NCBI GenBank assembly: GCA_017853175.1
Contig: JAFMKA010000001.1
Coordinates: 1-64,000 of the forward strand
DNA from: Steroidobacteraceae bacterium
GTDB lineage: Bacteria > Pseudomonadota > Gammaproteobacteria > Steroidobacterales > Steroidobacteraceae
Direction of reading: 5' to 3'
Length of the DNA stretch: 64,000 nucleotides
Shown piece by piece: positions 28,565 to 37,500 of the stretch. Each line of letters opens with the position of its first letter. Within the stretch, counting starts at the first letter, position 1. Both the position numbers and the translations under genes were made by a program. Under the pieces are notes generated by a model, which did no database searches, was not told where the DNA came from, and worked only from the letters and a program-made list of their open reading frames with translations.

Positions 28565-28738
28565 GACTTAGATTCCCATCCGGATAGACTAAAATAAATC
28601 AATATAATCATGCAGTTATAGAACTTCGGGCTGAAAAATTTGTTGCGCAATGGGAGACGATCAGTACACGACCCCTTAGCCTCGATTACAACATCTTGTG
28701 TTTTTGCGCCTTTTCACACAGTACCCACAAGTTATCCT

Positions 28739-28766
28739 CTTGAAAGAACCCTGGGGATCCGCATAT
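28739..28766 (+). promoter_or_regulatory. Sigma-32 (heat-shock) promoter of hsp20-htrA
   Basis: -35 CTTGAAA (28739-28745), 13-base spacer, -10 CCGCATAT (28759-28766), close to the sigma-32 consensus CTTGAAA-N(11-15)-CCCCATNT. About 40 bases before the ATG at 28806, with the ribosome-binding site GGAG at 28795-28798. Confidence 0.85.
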
Positions 28767-28805
28767 CGAAGGTCATCGCCCCCTTATTCAAGTCGGAGAC
28801 GTGAC

Positions 28806-29195
28806 ATGACACTTTTGCGTTATGACTGGAGCCTGATGAACCGCTTAAACCACGAATTCGAGCGCGCCCTGAGCCACTCCGGGCCGGTTGCCTTGATCCC
28901 GAGAGTGGAAGTTCGCGAAGAAGCAGGCCGCTACCTGTTGCGCGCCGATCTGCCAGGCGTTGCGCCCGCTGACATTGACGTCACCACCGAAGAGGGCGTG
29001 CTCTCGATCAAAGCTCTGCGCCGCACCGATGCAGATAACACCGAATCTGCGGCGACTTACCAACGACGTTTCGCGCTCCCTGAAGACGCGGACGCCGATC
29101 AAGTGACCGCTCGCAGCGTACACGGCGTACTCGAGATTTCGATCAACAAGCTCGCGAAGGCACTGCCCCGCCGCATCGCCGTCGAAGCTGCCTGA
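28806..29195 (+). CDS. Hsp20/alpha-crystallin family small heat-shock protein
   Basis: Small heat-shock chaperone of 129 residues that holds unfolding proteins. The alpha-crystallin domain spans almost all of it: PRVEVREEAGRYLLRADLPGVAPADIDVTTEEGVLSIKALR, RRFALPEDADADQVTARSVHGVLEISINK. The N-terminal arm is short (MTLLRYDWSLMNRLNHEFERAL) and the tail lacks a clear IxI motif apart from RRIAVEA. ATG at 28806 was chosen over an upstream frame start at 28698 because of its ribosome-binding site and the heat-shock promoter position. It overlaps htrA (TGATG). Confidence 0.92.
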   Translation: MTLLRYDWSLMNRLNHEFERALSHSGPVALIPRVEVREEAGRYLLRADLPGVAPADIDVTTEEGVLSIKALRRTDADNTESAATYQRRFALPEDADADQVTARSVHGVLEISINKLAKALPRRIAVEAA

Positions 29196-30607
29196 TGCGT
29201 CGTCTCGCACTCATCGGAACATGGGTTGCCGCCGCGCTCGCCGCGGCTGCGCCCTCTCACGCCTTGGCGCAAGCGGCCGATGCGCAGGGTTCAAATATTA
29301 GAACCGTAGCGCCGATGCCTTCGCTCGCGCCGATGATCAAGCGCGTATCCCCAGCGGTGGTGAGTATCGGCATCCAGGGTTCCGTGCGCGAACAAGGGCG
29401 CAATCCCTTGTTCGACGATCCGTTCTTCAGACGTTTTTTCAACGTACCTCCCGATGCCGGCGCGCGTGAGCGTCACTTCCAGTCGGCGGGCTCGGGCGTC
29501 ATCGTCGATGCCAAACAGGGTCATATCATCACCAATGCCCACGTCGTCGAGAATGCCCGTGAAATCACGGTGACGTTATCCGATCAGCGTCAGTTCCCGG
29601 CGAAGGTCATCGGGAGTGATCCGCGTACCGACATCGCAGTGATCCAAATCAAAGCGCCCAATCTCGCGCAAATCGTCCTCGGTGACTCTGATCAGCTCGA
29701 ACCCGGCGACTATGTCGCAGCGATCGGCAACCCTTTCGGACTACAGCAATCGGTCTCCTACGGCATCGTCAGCGCGCTCGGTCGATCCGGCATGAACCCG
29801 GACGGTTTCGAGAGCCTCATTCAAACCGACGCCTCGATCAATCCCGGTAACTCGGGTGGCGCACTCGTCAATCTGCGCGGCGAACTCGTTGGTATCAACA
29901 ATATGATTCTCTCGGGCAGCGGCGGCAACATCGGCATCGGATTCGCGATCCCGGTCAACATGGCGCGGAGTATCACCGACCAACTAATCAAGTTCGGATC
30001 GGTGAAACGAGGTCAACTCGGTGTCACCATCGCGCCCGTCACCCCCGACATCGCTGAAGCCTTGACTCTCAAAAACTCGGGTGGGGCACTGATCACTCAG
30101 GTCGCCAAAGATTCCGCTGCAGCGCGCGCAGGGCTAAAGGCTGGCGACATCGTCACCGCTCTCAATGGACGGAACGTTAAATCCGCAGCTGAATTTCGTA
30201 ATGCCATCGGACTGCTGCGCGTCGGCGAAAAAGTGGAGATCTCACTGTTGCGCGACGGACAGCCGCGCAAAGTCACCGCCGAAGTCGCCGATCCGGCTGT
30301 GCAAACCGCTGGCGAGACGAGTGACTCGCGTAACGTTCCGGAAGGCAGTCAGCATCGTGCACTCGAGGGCGCTCAACTCGAAGATGCCCCGTCGGGCGGC
30401 GTGCTCGTGAGAGCCGTCGCACCGGGTAGCCCGGCAGCCAACACGGGGCTCCGCTCAAACGACGTCATCGTCGCCGCAAACGGAGTTCGCGTCTCGAGCA
30501 GTGCAGATCTCAGCGCCGCGTGGCGTAACTCTGCAAATCGCGGTGGCTCGACCATCGTTCTGCAGATCAGACGTGGTGGCGAAACGGCCATCATTTTGCT
30601 GCGCTGA
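29195..30607 (+). CDS. Periplasmic serine protease/chaperone of the HtrA/DegP family
   Basis: Do-type protease of 470 residues for quality control in the periplasm. Signal peptide about 1-26; trypsin-like domain with H116 (TNAHVV), D146 (PRTDIAV) and S220 (NPGNSGGAL); two PDZ domains (about 266-355 and 385-465). The start codon overlaps the hsp20 stop, so the pair should be co-expressed from the heat-shock promoter, giving cytoplasmic and periplasmic protein-damage responses in one unit. Length and two PDZ domains fit DegP/DegQ/MucD rather than DegS. Confidence 0.94.
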   Translation: MRRLALIGTWVAAALAAAAPSHALAQAADAQGSNIRTVAPMPSLAPMIKRVSPAVVSIGIQGSVREQGRNPLFDDPFFRRFFNVPPDAGARERHFQSAGSGVIVDAKQGHIITNAHVVENAREITVTLSDQRQFPAKVIGSDPRTDIAVIQIKAPNLAQIVLGDSDQLEPGDYVAAIGNPFGLQQSVSYGIVSALGRSGMNPDGFESLIQTDASINPGNSGGALVNLRGELVGINNMILSGSGGNIGIGFAIPVNMARSITDQLIKFGSVKRGQLGVTIAPVTPDIAEALTLKNSGGALITQVAKDSAAARAGLKAGDIVTALNGRNVKSAAEFRNAIGLLRVGEKVEISLLRDGQPRKVTAEVADPAVQTAGETSDSRNVPEGSQHRALEGAQLEDAPSGGVLVRAVAPGSPAANTGLRSNDVIVAANGVRVSSSADLSAAWRNSANRGGSTIVLQIRRGGETAIILLR

Positions 30608-30609
30608 TC

Positions 30610-31524
30610 ATGCGCACCCTCGACATTACGGTGCTCGGCGGCACCGGTTTCGTCGGCAGCGCGCTCGTCGCGCGCCTTGCCGCGGCGGGTCATCGACTCC
30701 GTTTACCCTCGCGTAATCCTTATGCCGCTCGGCATCTTGCCGTGCTGCCGAACGTTGAGCGGATCCGCGCTGACATTCACGACCCCGAAACGCTTCGGAG
30801 AGTCGTTGCGGACAGCGACGTTGTCATCAATCTCGTCGGCATCCTCAACGAAAAAGGTCGATCGGGTCGCGGGTTCGAACTCGCCCATGCCGAACTCACT
30901 CGCAAAACGATCGTCGCCTGTATCGAGACGGGCGTCTCGCGCTATCTGCACATGAGCGCCCTCGGCGCGAGCGAGAGCGGACCCAGTCATTACCTACGCT
31001 CGAAAGGCGTCGCTGAACGACATGTTCGCGCGGCACCTGCCTCACTCGACTGGACCATCTTCCGCCCCTCGGTAATCTTTGGTCGCGGTGACTCTCTCCT
31101 CAACCGTTTCGCCGGACTTTTACGCTTAAGTGGCGGCGTCATGCCGCTTGCTCGTGCCGGGGCTAAGTTTTCTCCCGTCTGGATCGACGACGTAGTTTCG
31201 AGCTTTGAAGCCGCCCTGCTCGGCGGCGCTACGAGCCGACAGTCCTACGATCTCTGCGGGCCTGAGGTCATCACTCTTGCAGACCTCGTGCGCTATACCG
31301 GCTCGCTGGCGGGAACCGGAGCACGGATCGTTAGCCTGCCCGATGCCGTAGGACGGCTTCAGGCGCTTGTCATGGACTTCGTCCCCGGTAAGCCTTTCTC
31401 GACCGATAACTTCTTGTCGTTGACGGTCGATAACATTTGCCAAGAAAACGGGTTCGCTCGCCTTGGCATCACGCCCACCCCTCTTCGAGCCATCGCTCCC
31501 ACTTATATCGGTCCGTCGCGCTAA
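30610..31524 (+). CDS. NAD(P)-binding epimerase-like protein, complex I NDUFA9 type
   Basis: Atypical short-chain dehydrogenase of 304 residues with an N-terminal Rossmann motif GGTGFVGSALVARL (about 9-22), VINLVGILNEKG, YLHMSALGAS and YLRSKGVAE, the pattern of the NDUFA9-like NAD(P)H-binding family. No catalytic activity can be assigned; bacterial members are often annotated as complex I associated or ubiquinone-related. Three bases after htrA. Confidence 0.82.
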   Translation: MRTLDITVLGGTGFVGSALVARLAAAGHRLRLPSRNPYAARHLAVLPNVERIRADIHDPETLRRVVADSDVVINLVGILNEKGRSGRGFELAHAELTRKTIVACIETGVSRYLHMSALGASESGPSHYLRSKGVAERHVRAAPASLDWTIFRPSVIFGRGDSLLNRFAGLLRLSGGVMPLARAGAKFSPVWIDDVVSSFEAALLGGATSRQSYDLCGPEVITLADLVRYTGSLAGTGARIVSLPDAVGRLQALVMDFVPGKPFSTDNFLSLTVDNICQENGFARLGITPTPLRAIAPTYIGPSR

Positions 31525-31533
31525 CATCTGCGC

Positions 31534-32766
31534 GTGGACATTTACCTCGTAGGCGGCGCCGTCCGCGACGATCTGCTCGGTCGCGCCGTGGGCGAGCGGG
31601 ACTGGGTCGTGGTCGGCGCAACACCCGCTGAGCTCGAAACGCTCGGCTATCAACCTGTGGGTAAGGACTTCCCGGTCTTTCTCCACCCACAGACGCGCGA
31701 GGAATATGCGCTGGCGAGGCTCGAGCGCAAAGTTGCGCCGGGCTACCGTGGATTCACCACCGAGTTCGCGCCGTCGGTGACCCTTGAGCAAGATCTCGCG
31801 CGACGCGATCTCACCATCAACGCGATGGCTCGAGATTCGTCGGGAACCATTATTGATCCCTTCGGCGGCCGCGAAGACTTGAAGAACCGCGTACTGCGCC
31901 ACGTGTCGCCCGCTTTCGTGGAGGATCCCGTTCGCATCCTGCGCGTCGCACGATTCATCGCACGATTCGCATCGCTCGGTTTCACCGTCGCACCAGAAAC
32001 CATAAATCTCATGAGGCGCATGGTCGAATCGGGCGAGGCCGACGCGTTGGTGCCTGAGCGAGTCTGGCGCGAGCTTGCACGTGCGCTGGATGAATCAACG
32101 CCTCGTGCAGCTATCGAGTTGCTGCGTGAAACGGGCGCGCTTCGAGTGATCCTTCCGGAGCTCGACGCACTCTTCGGCGTTCCCCAACGTCCTGAGTGGC
32201 ATCCCGAAGTGGACACCGGCGAGCACACGTTGCTCGCGCTTCAAGTCGCTGCGTCTCGCAACGCGTCGCAAGCCGTACGCTTCGCGGTACTCGTTCATGA
32301 TCTCGGTAAGGCGCTCACGCCTCGATCAGAATGGCCGAAACACCACGCGCACGAAACGCTCGGCTTGCCGGCCATCGAGGCGCTGTGTGCGCGCCTTCGT
32401 GTACCGCAAGAACACCGCGAGCTCGGTCTACTCGCGAGTCGATTTCACACGCACGTACACCGCGGGCTCGAGCTTCGTACGAGCACGCTTCTCGAATTGC
32501 TCGAACACTGCGATGCGTTCCGCAGGCCTACACGCTTCAATGAATTTCTCGAAGCCTGCGAATGCGATGCTCGCGGTCGTCTGGGTTTTGAAGACAAACC
32601 CTATCCGCAACGCGCTCGAGTGCAGCAGGCTTTCGAGATCGCGCGTGCTATCTCTCTTTCGGCAACCGAACGTGAGGGGCTAGACGGCGCTGCGATCGGT
32701 GAACGCTTGCGTAGTAAGCGCCTTGCGGCATTAAAGCGAATCGCGCAGGTCTCTCAAGGCGAATGA
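31534..32766 (+). CDS. cca: CCA tRNA nucleotidyltransferase, with HD domain
   Basis: Adds or repairs the 3' CCA of tRNAs. 410 residues, class II nucleotidyltransferase: GGAVRDDLLGR (7-17), catalytic acids E21 and D23 in GERDWVVVGAT, RRDLTINAMA, EDPVRILRVARF, and the C-terminal HD phosphohydrolase domain (HDLGK and HAHE) that marks the gammaproteobacterial multifunctional enzyme. GTG start at 31534. Its last 36 bases overlap the convergent methyltransferase gene. Confidence 0.95.
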   Translation: MDIYLVGGAVRDDLLGRAVGERDWVVVGATPAELETLGYQPVGKDFPVFLHPQTREEYALARLERKVAPGYRGFTTEFAPSVTLEQDLARRDLTINAMARDSSGTIIDPFGGREDLKNRVLRHVSPAFVEDPVRILRVARFIARFASLGFTVAPETINLMRRMVESGEADALVPERVWRELARALDESTPRAAIELLRETGALRVILPELDALFGVPQRPEWHPEVDTGEHTLLALQVAASRNASQAVRFAVLVHDLGKALTPRSEWPKHHAHETLGLPAIEALCARLRVPQEHRELGLLASRFHTHVHRGLELRTSTLLELLEHCDAFRRPTRFNEFLEACECDARGRLGFEDKPYPQRARVQQAFEIARAISLSATEREGLDGAAIGERLRSKRLAALKRIAQVSQGE

Positions 32767-33972
32767 GGGCTCATCGAGCATCTCGTGCTCGTCGATGTTT
32801 TTCGTGAGCATCATGAACTTCACCGACTCGCCCATCTCGCCCGGCAGCAACAGCGTCCGCGTGCCACGGGCGAGCGAGAGGTAGTCGGGACTCGACGGAT
32901 CGAGACCGGCCGCCATCGTCTGCAATTCCTGCTCGATACCCGCACCCATCAAAAACGCGGTCTGGGTGGTGAAGCCAGCGACTCTAAACCCCGCTCGACA
33001 GGCTGACTCAGCCACCGCTGAGAAATCGACCCATGCCGTGATATCGCTGAGGCCGGGGTAAGCGAAAGGATCGCCGTGGGCGTAGTGTCGGTAATGGCAA
33101 CGAAGACTGCCCTGCATGCGATCGGGATGCAGCAACTGGTATCGCGGCAGCCCGTAGTCGGCAAGAAGCACGACACCCTTATCCATCGCGGCTGATAAAG
33201 CACTCATCCAACCATCGAGCCAAGGATGCCATTCACCGCAATAGCCTTCAGGAAGAGCTTGCTCCTGCGCGGCTAAATCTTTGATGCGCTGCTTCGCTGC
33301 TTCGACGAATTCAGTATCGCCGGGAGCCGCACCGTCGGGCGGTCTCACGCGCCATTCGAATCCGGATGAACCGAGGCCGACTCCGAGTCGCCACCACTCC
33401 TCGCCGCGAACTACGAACCGCTCGCAGGGCAATGCATCGAGCACTTCGTTGGCAAATACCACGCCGCGAAACCCCCGCGGCAATTCATTGACCCATTCGA
33501 CGGCCGTCACTGCCTGCAATTGCTCAGCTTGCCTTGCGCGTAAATCGCCACTGACTTCGAGCAAGGCATAGCGACGCAGCGCAGAGCCAGGCTCCGCCAG
33601 CACCTCGAGTGCATCGGCTGCAAATCGACCTGTCCCAGGGCCAAACTCGAGAACGGCATCGGTACCGGTGTCACTCAACCAGCGCGAAATGCGTCGAGCA
33701 CAGGTTCTCGAAAAGAGCGGCGATATGAGCGGCGCCGTGACGAAATCGCCCTCGTCACCGAACTTTGCCGCGCCCGCGCTGTAATACCCGAGCGCCGGCG
33801 CGTAAAGCGCGAGCTGCATGTACTCGGCAAACGAGATCCAACCGCCCGCCGCGCCTATCCGCTCGACGATCAGGCTGCGAAGACGCTCCGAATGCGCCAA
33901 AGCGTCCGGGGACGGCGCGGGAAGCCCCCTTTCACCCGCAATGGACATTGAGACTGGGCTACGCCGCGTCAT
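32731..33972 (-). CDS. SAM-dependent methyltransferase, MidA/NDUFAF7 family
   Basis: 413-residue class I methyltransferase of COG1565; the human member NDUFAF7 methylates an arginine of complex I subunit NDUFS2. Visible: GGWISFAEYMQLALYAPALGYYSAG near the start, LEFGPGTGRFAADAL (SAM site), VFANEVLDALPCERFV, and LLADYGLPRYQLLHPDR. ATG at 33972 has an AGGG ribosome-binding site seven bases upstream. Only 11 bases separate its start from the divergent folM-like start, so promoters must lie inside the coding regions. Confidence 0.85.
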   Translation of the reverse strand: MTRRSPVSMSIAGERGLPAPSPDALAHSERLRSLIVERIGAAGGWISFAEYMQLALYAPALGYYSAGAAKFGDEGDFVTAPLISPLFSRTCARRISRWLSDTGTDAVLEFGPGTGRFAADALEVLAEPGSALRRYALLEVSGDLRARQAEQLQAVTAVEWVNELPRGFRGVVFANEVLDALPCERFVVRGEEWWRLGVGLGSSGFEWRVRPPDGAAPGDTEFVEAAKQRIKDLAAQEQALPEGYCGEWHPWLDGWMSALSAAMDKGVVLLADYGLPRYQLLHPDRMQGSLRCHYRHYAHGDPFAYPGLSDITAWVDFSAVAESACRAGFRVAGFTTQTAFLMGAGIEQELQTMAAGLDPSSPDYLSLARGTRTLLLPGEMGESVKFMMLTKNIDEHEMLDEPSFALRDLRDSL

Positions 33973-33983
33973 AATCGAGCCCT

Positions 33984-34766
33984 ATGAGCGATTCGCATTC
34001 TTCGAGCCCCGTGAGGCCCGACCAACCACTCGCCGGCAAAGTGGCGCTGATCACGGGAGGCGCACGTCGCCTCGGCGCTGAGATGGCGCGAACCTTTCAT
34101 GGCGCAGGCGCGAGGGTCGTGATTCATTACCAGCGATCTTCGAAAGAAGCTGAGTCGCTCGTGGCTGAACTCAACTCCAAACGCGCGAACAGCGTCGCAT
34201 GTGTCGGTGGAGATCTGCTCGACACCGCCGAGCTCGGCAAGCTTCCTCACTTCGCTCAAGAGCAATTCGGACGACTCGACATCCTGGTCAACAACGCCTC
34301 CACGTTTTACCCGACGCCGATTGGTGAGATCACCGAAGCGCATTGGGATGACCTGCTCGGCACCAACCTGAAGGCTCCGTTGTTTTTGTCTCAAGCTGCC
34401 GCGCCGGCGCTGCGACTCTCGCATGGCCTCATACTCAACATTGTCGATATTCACGGCATGCGTCCGCTGCGTCGTTACCCGGTCTATGGCATCGCCAAAG
34501 CGGGCCTCATCATGCTGACACGCTCGCTCGCTCGAGAACTCGGTCCGCAGATCCGCGTCAATGCGATCGCACCGGGTCCGGTGATGTGGCCTGCAGACGG
34601 CGTCGCCGATGCCGAGCTTCAACAAAAAATTATCGGAAGAACCCTTCTCAAACGTAGTGGCTCGGCTCTCGATATCGCACGAACCGCTCTTTTCTTTGCG
34701 GCGGACGCCCCTTTCATCACCGGGCAAGTGATGCCGGTCGATGGAGGTCGCAGCGTCGCCTGGTGA
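33984..34766 (+). CDS. folM: Pteridine reductase (FolM/PTR1-like short-chain dehydrogenase)
   Basis: NADPH-dependent short-chain dehydrogenase of 260 residues that reduces dihydropteridines. The cofactor motif GGARRLGAEMARTF (about 25-38) has the Arg pair of pteridine reductases, followed by LVNNASTFYPTPIGEIT, NIVDIHGMRPL where ordinary family members have a catalytic Ser, and YGIAKAGL with the active Tyr/Lys. The Asp in place of Ser (NIVDIHG) is the pteridine-reductase hallmark. Next to folK and folB, which supports a folate/pterin role. Confidence 0.88.
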   Translation: MSDSHSSSPVRPDQPLAGKVALITGGARRLGAEMARTFHGAGARVVIHYQRSSKEAESLVAELNSKRANSVACVGGDLLDTAELGKLPHFAQEQFGRLDILVNNASTFYPTPIGEITEAHWDDLLGTNLKAPLFLSQAAAPALRLSHGLILNIVDIHGMRPLRRYPVYGIAKAGLIMLTRSLARELGPQIRVNAIAPGPVMWPADGVADAELQQKIIGRTLLKRSGSALDIARTALFFAADAPFITGQVMPVDGGRSVAW

Positions 34767-34768
34767 AT

Positions 34769-35266
34769 TCATTGAGCGCCGAGCGATAACTCGATCCGCG
34801 TGAGCGGATGCCCGTCGCGATCAAATCTTTCCCACAACTCCGACATCGTTCGACGCTCGAGCGGATGGACTACGTCGCCTCCCACGTCCGCCATCGGCCC
34901 GAGCATGTAAGCACGCCGCAGTAGGTCGGGCCTCGGCAGCACGAGCCCCGGCTCGTCGCACACCATGTCTCCGAAAAGCAAAATATCGAGATCCATGCTT
35001 CTCGGAGCCCACTTCGGCGCATGACGCTCTCGACCGCACAGGCCCTCAATACGCTGCAGCTCGGCAACAACGGCACGCACCGGCAACTCGGTGTCGAATG
35101 CCGCCACAAAGTTGATGAAATCGTCACCCTCGAAGCCTGCCGCGACATTTTGATACGCAGGCGAAAATTGTACGTTTCCAAAGGTCTTGACGAGCTCATG
35201 CGATGCCAAGCGAAGATTTCTCTCGGCATCGACGTTGCTGCCCGCAGCTACGAATACTCGTGTCAT
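34769..35266 (-). CDS. folK: 2-amino-4-hydroxy-6-hydroxymethyldihydropteridine pyrophosphokinase
   Basis: Transfers pyrophosphate from ATP to hydroxymethyl-dihydropterin in folate synthesis. 165 residues: FVAAGSNVDAERNLRLA (4-20), LQRIEGLCGRERH, and the signature PRSMDLDILLFGDM followed by LVLPRPDLLRRAYMLGPMADV. Convergent with folM and transcribed with folB. Confidence 0.93.
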   Translation of the reverse strand: MTRVFVAAGSNVDAERNLRLASHELVKTFGNVQFSPAYQNVAAGFEGDDFINFVAAFDTELPVRAVVAELQRIEGLCGRERHAPKWAPRSMDLDILLFGDMVCDEPGLVLPRPDLLRRAYMLGPMADVGGDVVHPLERRTMSELWERFDRDGHPLTRIELSLGAQ

Positions 35267-35275
35267 GGAGCGTTT

Positions 35276-35662
35276 TTATTTTGACGCGGCAAGATCTGCG
35301 CGATTGCGCTCGATGGCAACACCGACGTCACGCGAACCGCGAATGGCACCGGGCTTGTTGATCCAGATGCGGATCCACTCGACGCCAAACTCCTCAAGAA
35401 TCATCATCGCCATTCGATGCGCCATCGTCTCGACCAGCATGAACTCCGAAGCCTCGACGAATGCAATCACACGCTTCGCAACGCTCTTGTAGTCGAGGGT
35501 ATCGACCACATCGTCGGAGCGCGCCGCACGCGTACAGTCGACCGGCAACTCGAGATCGATCTGGATCCGCTGCTTCACGCGGCGCTCCCAATCGATGAAG
35601 CCGATGATGCATTCGACCTCAAGACCTCTCAAAAATATTTTATCGGCAGCACGAGTCGTCAC
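35276..35662 (-). CDS. folB: Dihydroneopterin aldolase
   Basis: Cleaves dihydroneopterin to hydroxymethyl-dihydropterin and glycolaldehyde, the step just before FolK. 128 residues, one aldolase domain: DKIFLRGLEVECIIGFIDWERRVKQRIQIDLEL, DTLDYKSVAKRVIAFVE and the basic C-terminal KPGAIRGSRDVGVAIER. Nine bases upstream of folK in the same direction, so the two consecutive pathway steps share an operon. Confidence 0.94.
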   Translation of the reverse strand: MTTRAADKIFLRGLEVECIIGFIDWERRVKQRIQIDLELPVDCTRAARSDDVVDTLDYKSVAKRVIAFVEASEFMLVETMAHRMAMMILEEFGVEWIRIWINKPGAIRGSRDVGVAIERNRADLAASK

Positions 35663-35677
35663 GATGTCGGTTACTCC

Positions 35678-36703
35678 TCAAAGATTTCCGGGCGGATTCA
35701 AACTGTCGAGCGGCCATTGAGCCCTCGCACGAATTCCAGCGGGGTCGCGCTCGCCCGCAACGAGCCGCGCGTGCCCGGCAACTGCAATCATTGCAGCGTT
35801 ATCGGTGCAAAACTCGAGGCGCGGATAGTACACGCGCACACCTTGTTTCGCGGCAGCAGACTCCAGGCGCGCGCGCAAACAACGATTTGCGCTGACCCCA
35901 CCCGAGACGACGAGCGTATCGAGCCCGGTCTGCGCGACGGCCCGTAGGCTTTTAGCGACCAACGTGTCGACGACGGCATCCTGCAGTGCGATCGCGATAT
36001 CCGCGCGATCTTGTTGGCTGGCGTCGGGCAGCGCACGCACCGCATGCAGAACGGCGGTCTTCAACCCCGAGAAGCTGAACTCGAGTCCCGGCCGATCGAG
36101 CATCGGCCGAGGAAATACATAACGCGAAGGTCGACCCGTCTCGGCAAGGCGAGCCAAATGCGGGCCTCCGGGATAAGGCAGCCCGAGCAGCTTTGCACTT
36201 TTATCGAAGGCCTCGCCTGCAGCGTCATCCCGCGTCTCGCCGAGCAACAGATAACGCCCCACGCCCGCACATTCGATCAACATCGTGTGCCCGCCCGACA
36301 CGAGCAACGCCACGTGGGGATACGACGGCGGATCGGGCTCGAGCAGCGGCGCGAGCAAATGCCCCTCAAGGTGATGAACGCCAAGCGAGGGTATCGACCA
36401 AGCGTGCGCCAAAGAGCGCGCCAACGCGGTGCCAGTCAGCAACGCACCGATCAGACCCGGGCCGGCCGTGTAGGCGACGCCCTCAATCGGTTTGCCATCC
36501 TCGCCGCCCCGCGCGAGAACCCGATCCACCATCGGCAGCAGGCGCTGAACATGGTCTCGAGAGGCGAGTTCTGGCACCACGCCCCCGTAAATTTGATGCA
36601 AATCGATCTGCGAAAACACCTCGTGCGCGAGCAAGCCGCGGTCTCCGTCAAACACGGCAGCAGCGGATTCGTCACAGGAGGATTCGATGGCGAGGATGCG
36701 CAT
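35678..36703 (-). CDS. tsaD: tRNA N6-adenosine threonylcarbamoyltransferase
   Basis: Transfers the threonylcarbamoyl group to A37 of ANN-decoding tRNAs. 341 residues of the ASKHA fold: [19 protein letters not shown] at the start, the metal histidines in [45 protein letters not shown] and [12 protein letters not shown]. Transcribed away from rpsU, the gene order conserved across gammaproteobacteria. Confidence 0.96.
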   Translation of the reverse strand: MRILAIESSCDESAAAVFDGDRGLLAHEVFSQIDLHQIYGGVVPELASRDHVQRLLPMVDRVLARGGEDGKPIEGVAYTAGPGLIGALLTGTALARSLAHAWSIPSLGVHHLEGHLLAPLLEPDPPSYPHVALLVSGGHTMLIECAGVGRYLLLGETRDDAAGEAFDKSAKLLGLPYPGGPHLARLAETGRPSRYVFPRPMLDRPGLEFSFSGLKTAVLHAVRALPDASQQDRADIAIALQDAVVDTLVAKSLRAVAQTGLDTLVVSGGVSANRCLRARLESAAAKQGVRVYYPRLEFCTDNAAMIAVAGHARLVAGERDPAGIRARAQWPLDSLNPPGNL

Positions 36704-36732
36704 GGACTACCGAGGATTTTGCCTTTTGCTCC

Positions 36733-36751
36733 GGGGATCATTAGAATCCCC
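36733..36751. promoter_or_regulatory. Small hairpin in the rpsU leader region
   Basis: ggggat (36733-36738) and atcccc (36746-36751) form a six-base-pair stem with a seven-base loop between tsaD and rpsU. It could be part of the rpsU leader or a weak structure of no importance. Confidence 0.3.
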
Positions 36752-36809
36752 GCCCCTGTTTCCGCAGGGCGCTTTAGGAATTCCTTATTAATCAAGGGGT
36801 TGAGTCGAG

Positions 36810-37022
36810 ATGCCGAGCGTTCGTGTTCGAGAAAATGAGTATTTCGACGCTGCCCTGCGTCGCTTCAAGCGCGCCTGCGAGAAGGCCGGTGTTCTCACCG
36901 AGCTTCGCCGTCGCGAATTTTACGAGAAGCCGACCCAGGAGCGTAAGCGCAAGAAAGCTGCCGCCGTGAAGCGCCATCAGAAGCGCTCTTCGCCGCGAAC
37001 CAGCGTTTCTCGCGCGCGATAA
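36810..37022 (+). CDS. rpsU: 30S ribosomal protein S21
   Basis: Small-subunit ribosomal protein of 70 residues needed for initiation. Whole-length match: [54 protein letters not shown], with the basic C-terminus. First gene of the macromolecular synthesis operon; an AAGGGG element at 36794-36799 lies upstream. Confidence 0.97.
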   Translation: MPSVRVRENEYFDAALRRFKRACEKAGVLTELRRREFYEKPTQERKRKKAAAVKRHQKRSSPRTSVSRAR

Positions 37023-37028
37023 CCGCCG

Positions 37029-37478
37029 ATGTCGCTCAAGGAGCGCATCACTCAAGATATGAAAGACGCCATGCGCTCCGCAGAAAAGGAGCGCCTCGGT
37101 GTCATTCGTATGCTTCAGGCTGCCATCAAGCAGCGTGAAGTCGACGAGCGGATCACGCTCGATGACGCCCAAGTGCTGTCGGTCATCGAGAAAATGATCA
37201 AGCAGCGCAAAGAGGCCATCGCCCAGTTCGAAGCGGGCGGTCGCGCCGATCTCGCTGAAAAAGAAGCTGCAGAAGCCAAACAGCTTTCGGCCTACTTGCC
37301 GGCCCAGCTCTCCCAGTCCGAAATCGAAGCACTCGTCGCGGCGGCCATCGCCGAGACCGGCGCTGCCACTGTCAAAGACATGGGCAAAGTGATGGGGCTC
37401 GTCAAAACCCGCGCCGCAGGTCAGGCGGACATGGGCGTCGTCAGCGCCCTGATCAAGGCAAAGCTCAGCGCCGGCTGA
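37029..37478 (+). CDS. yqeY: GatB/YqeY domain protein
   Basis: 149-residue protein homologous to the C-terminal tRNA-binding tail of GatB. Recognised by MSLKERITQDMKDAMRSAEKERLGVIRML, QRKEAIAQFEAGGRADLAEKE, LSAYLPAQLSQSEIEALV and MGKVMGLVKTRAAGQADMGVVSALIKAKL. Exact function unknown; possibly amidotransferase or tRNA related. Lies between rpsU and dnaG, as in many proteobacteria. Confidence 0.93.
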   Translation: MSLKERITQDMKDAMRSAEKERLGVIRMLQAAIKQREVDERITLDDAQVLSVIEKMIKQRKEAIAQFEAGGRADLAEKEAAEAKQLSAYLPAQLSQSEIEALVAAAIAETGAATVKDMGKVMGLVKTRAAGQADMGVVSALIKAKLSAG

Positions 37479-37500
37479 ACCGACCGCTTACTATTTGCCC

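Larger units (their letters stand above)
28334..28805. other. Intergenic region between nrdJa and hsp20
   Basis: 472 bases without a convincing gene, the longest non-coding stretch here. It holds the nrdJ promoter and NrdR-like box on the minus strand (28509-28564), a markedly AT-rich middle part (about 28570-28700), a second NrdR-like 16-mer (28686-28701), and the heat-shock promoter and ribosome-binding site of hsp20 on the plus strand. No tRNA or cobalamin-riboswitch-like structure was seen. Confidence 0.7.

Noticed and set aside
30871..30890. gggttcgaactcgcc, resembling a tRNA T-arm
   Set aside because: It lies inside the epimerase-like gene and no acceptor or anticodon arms surround it.
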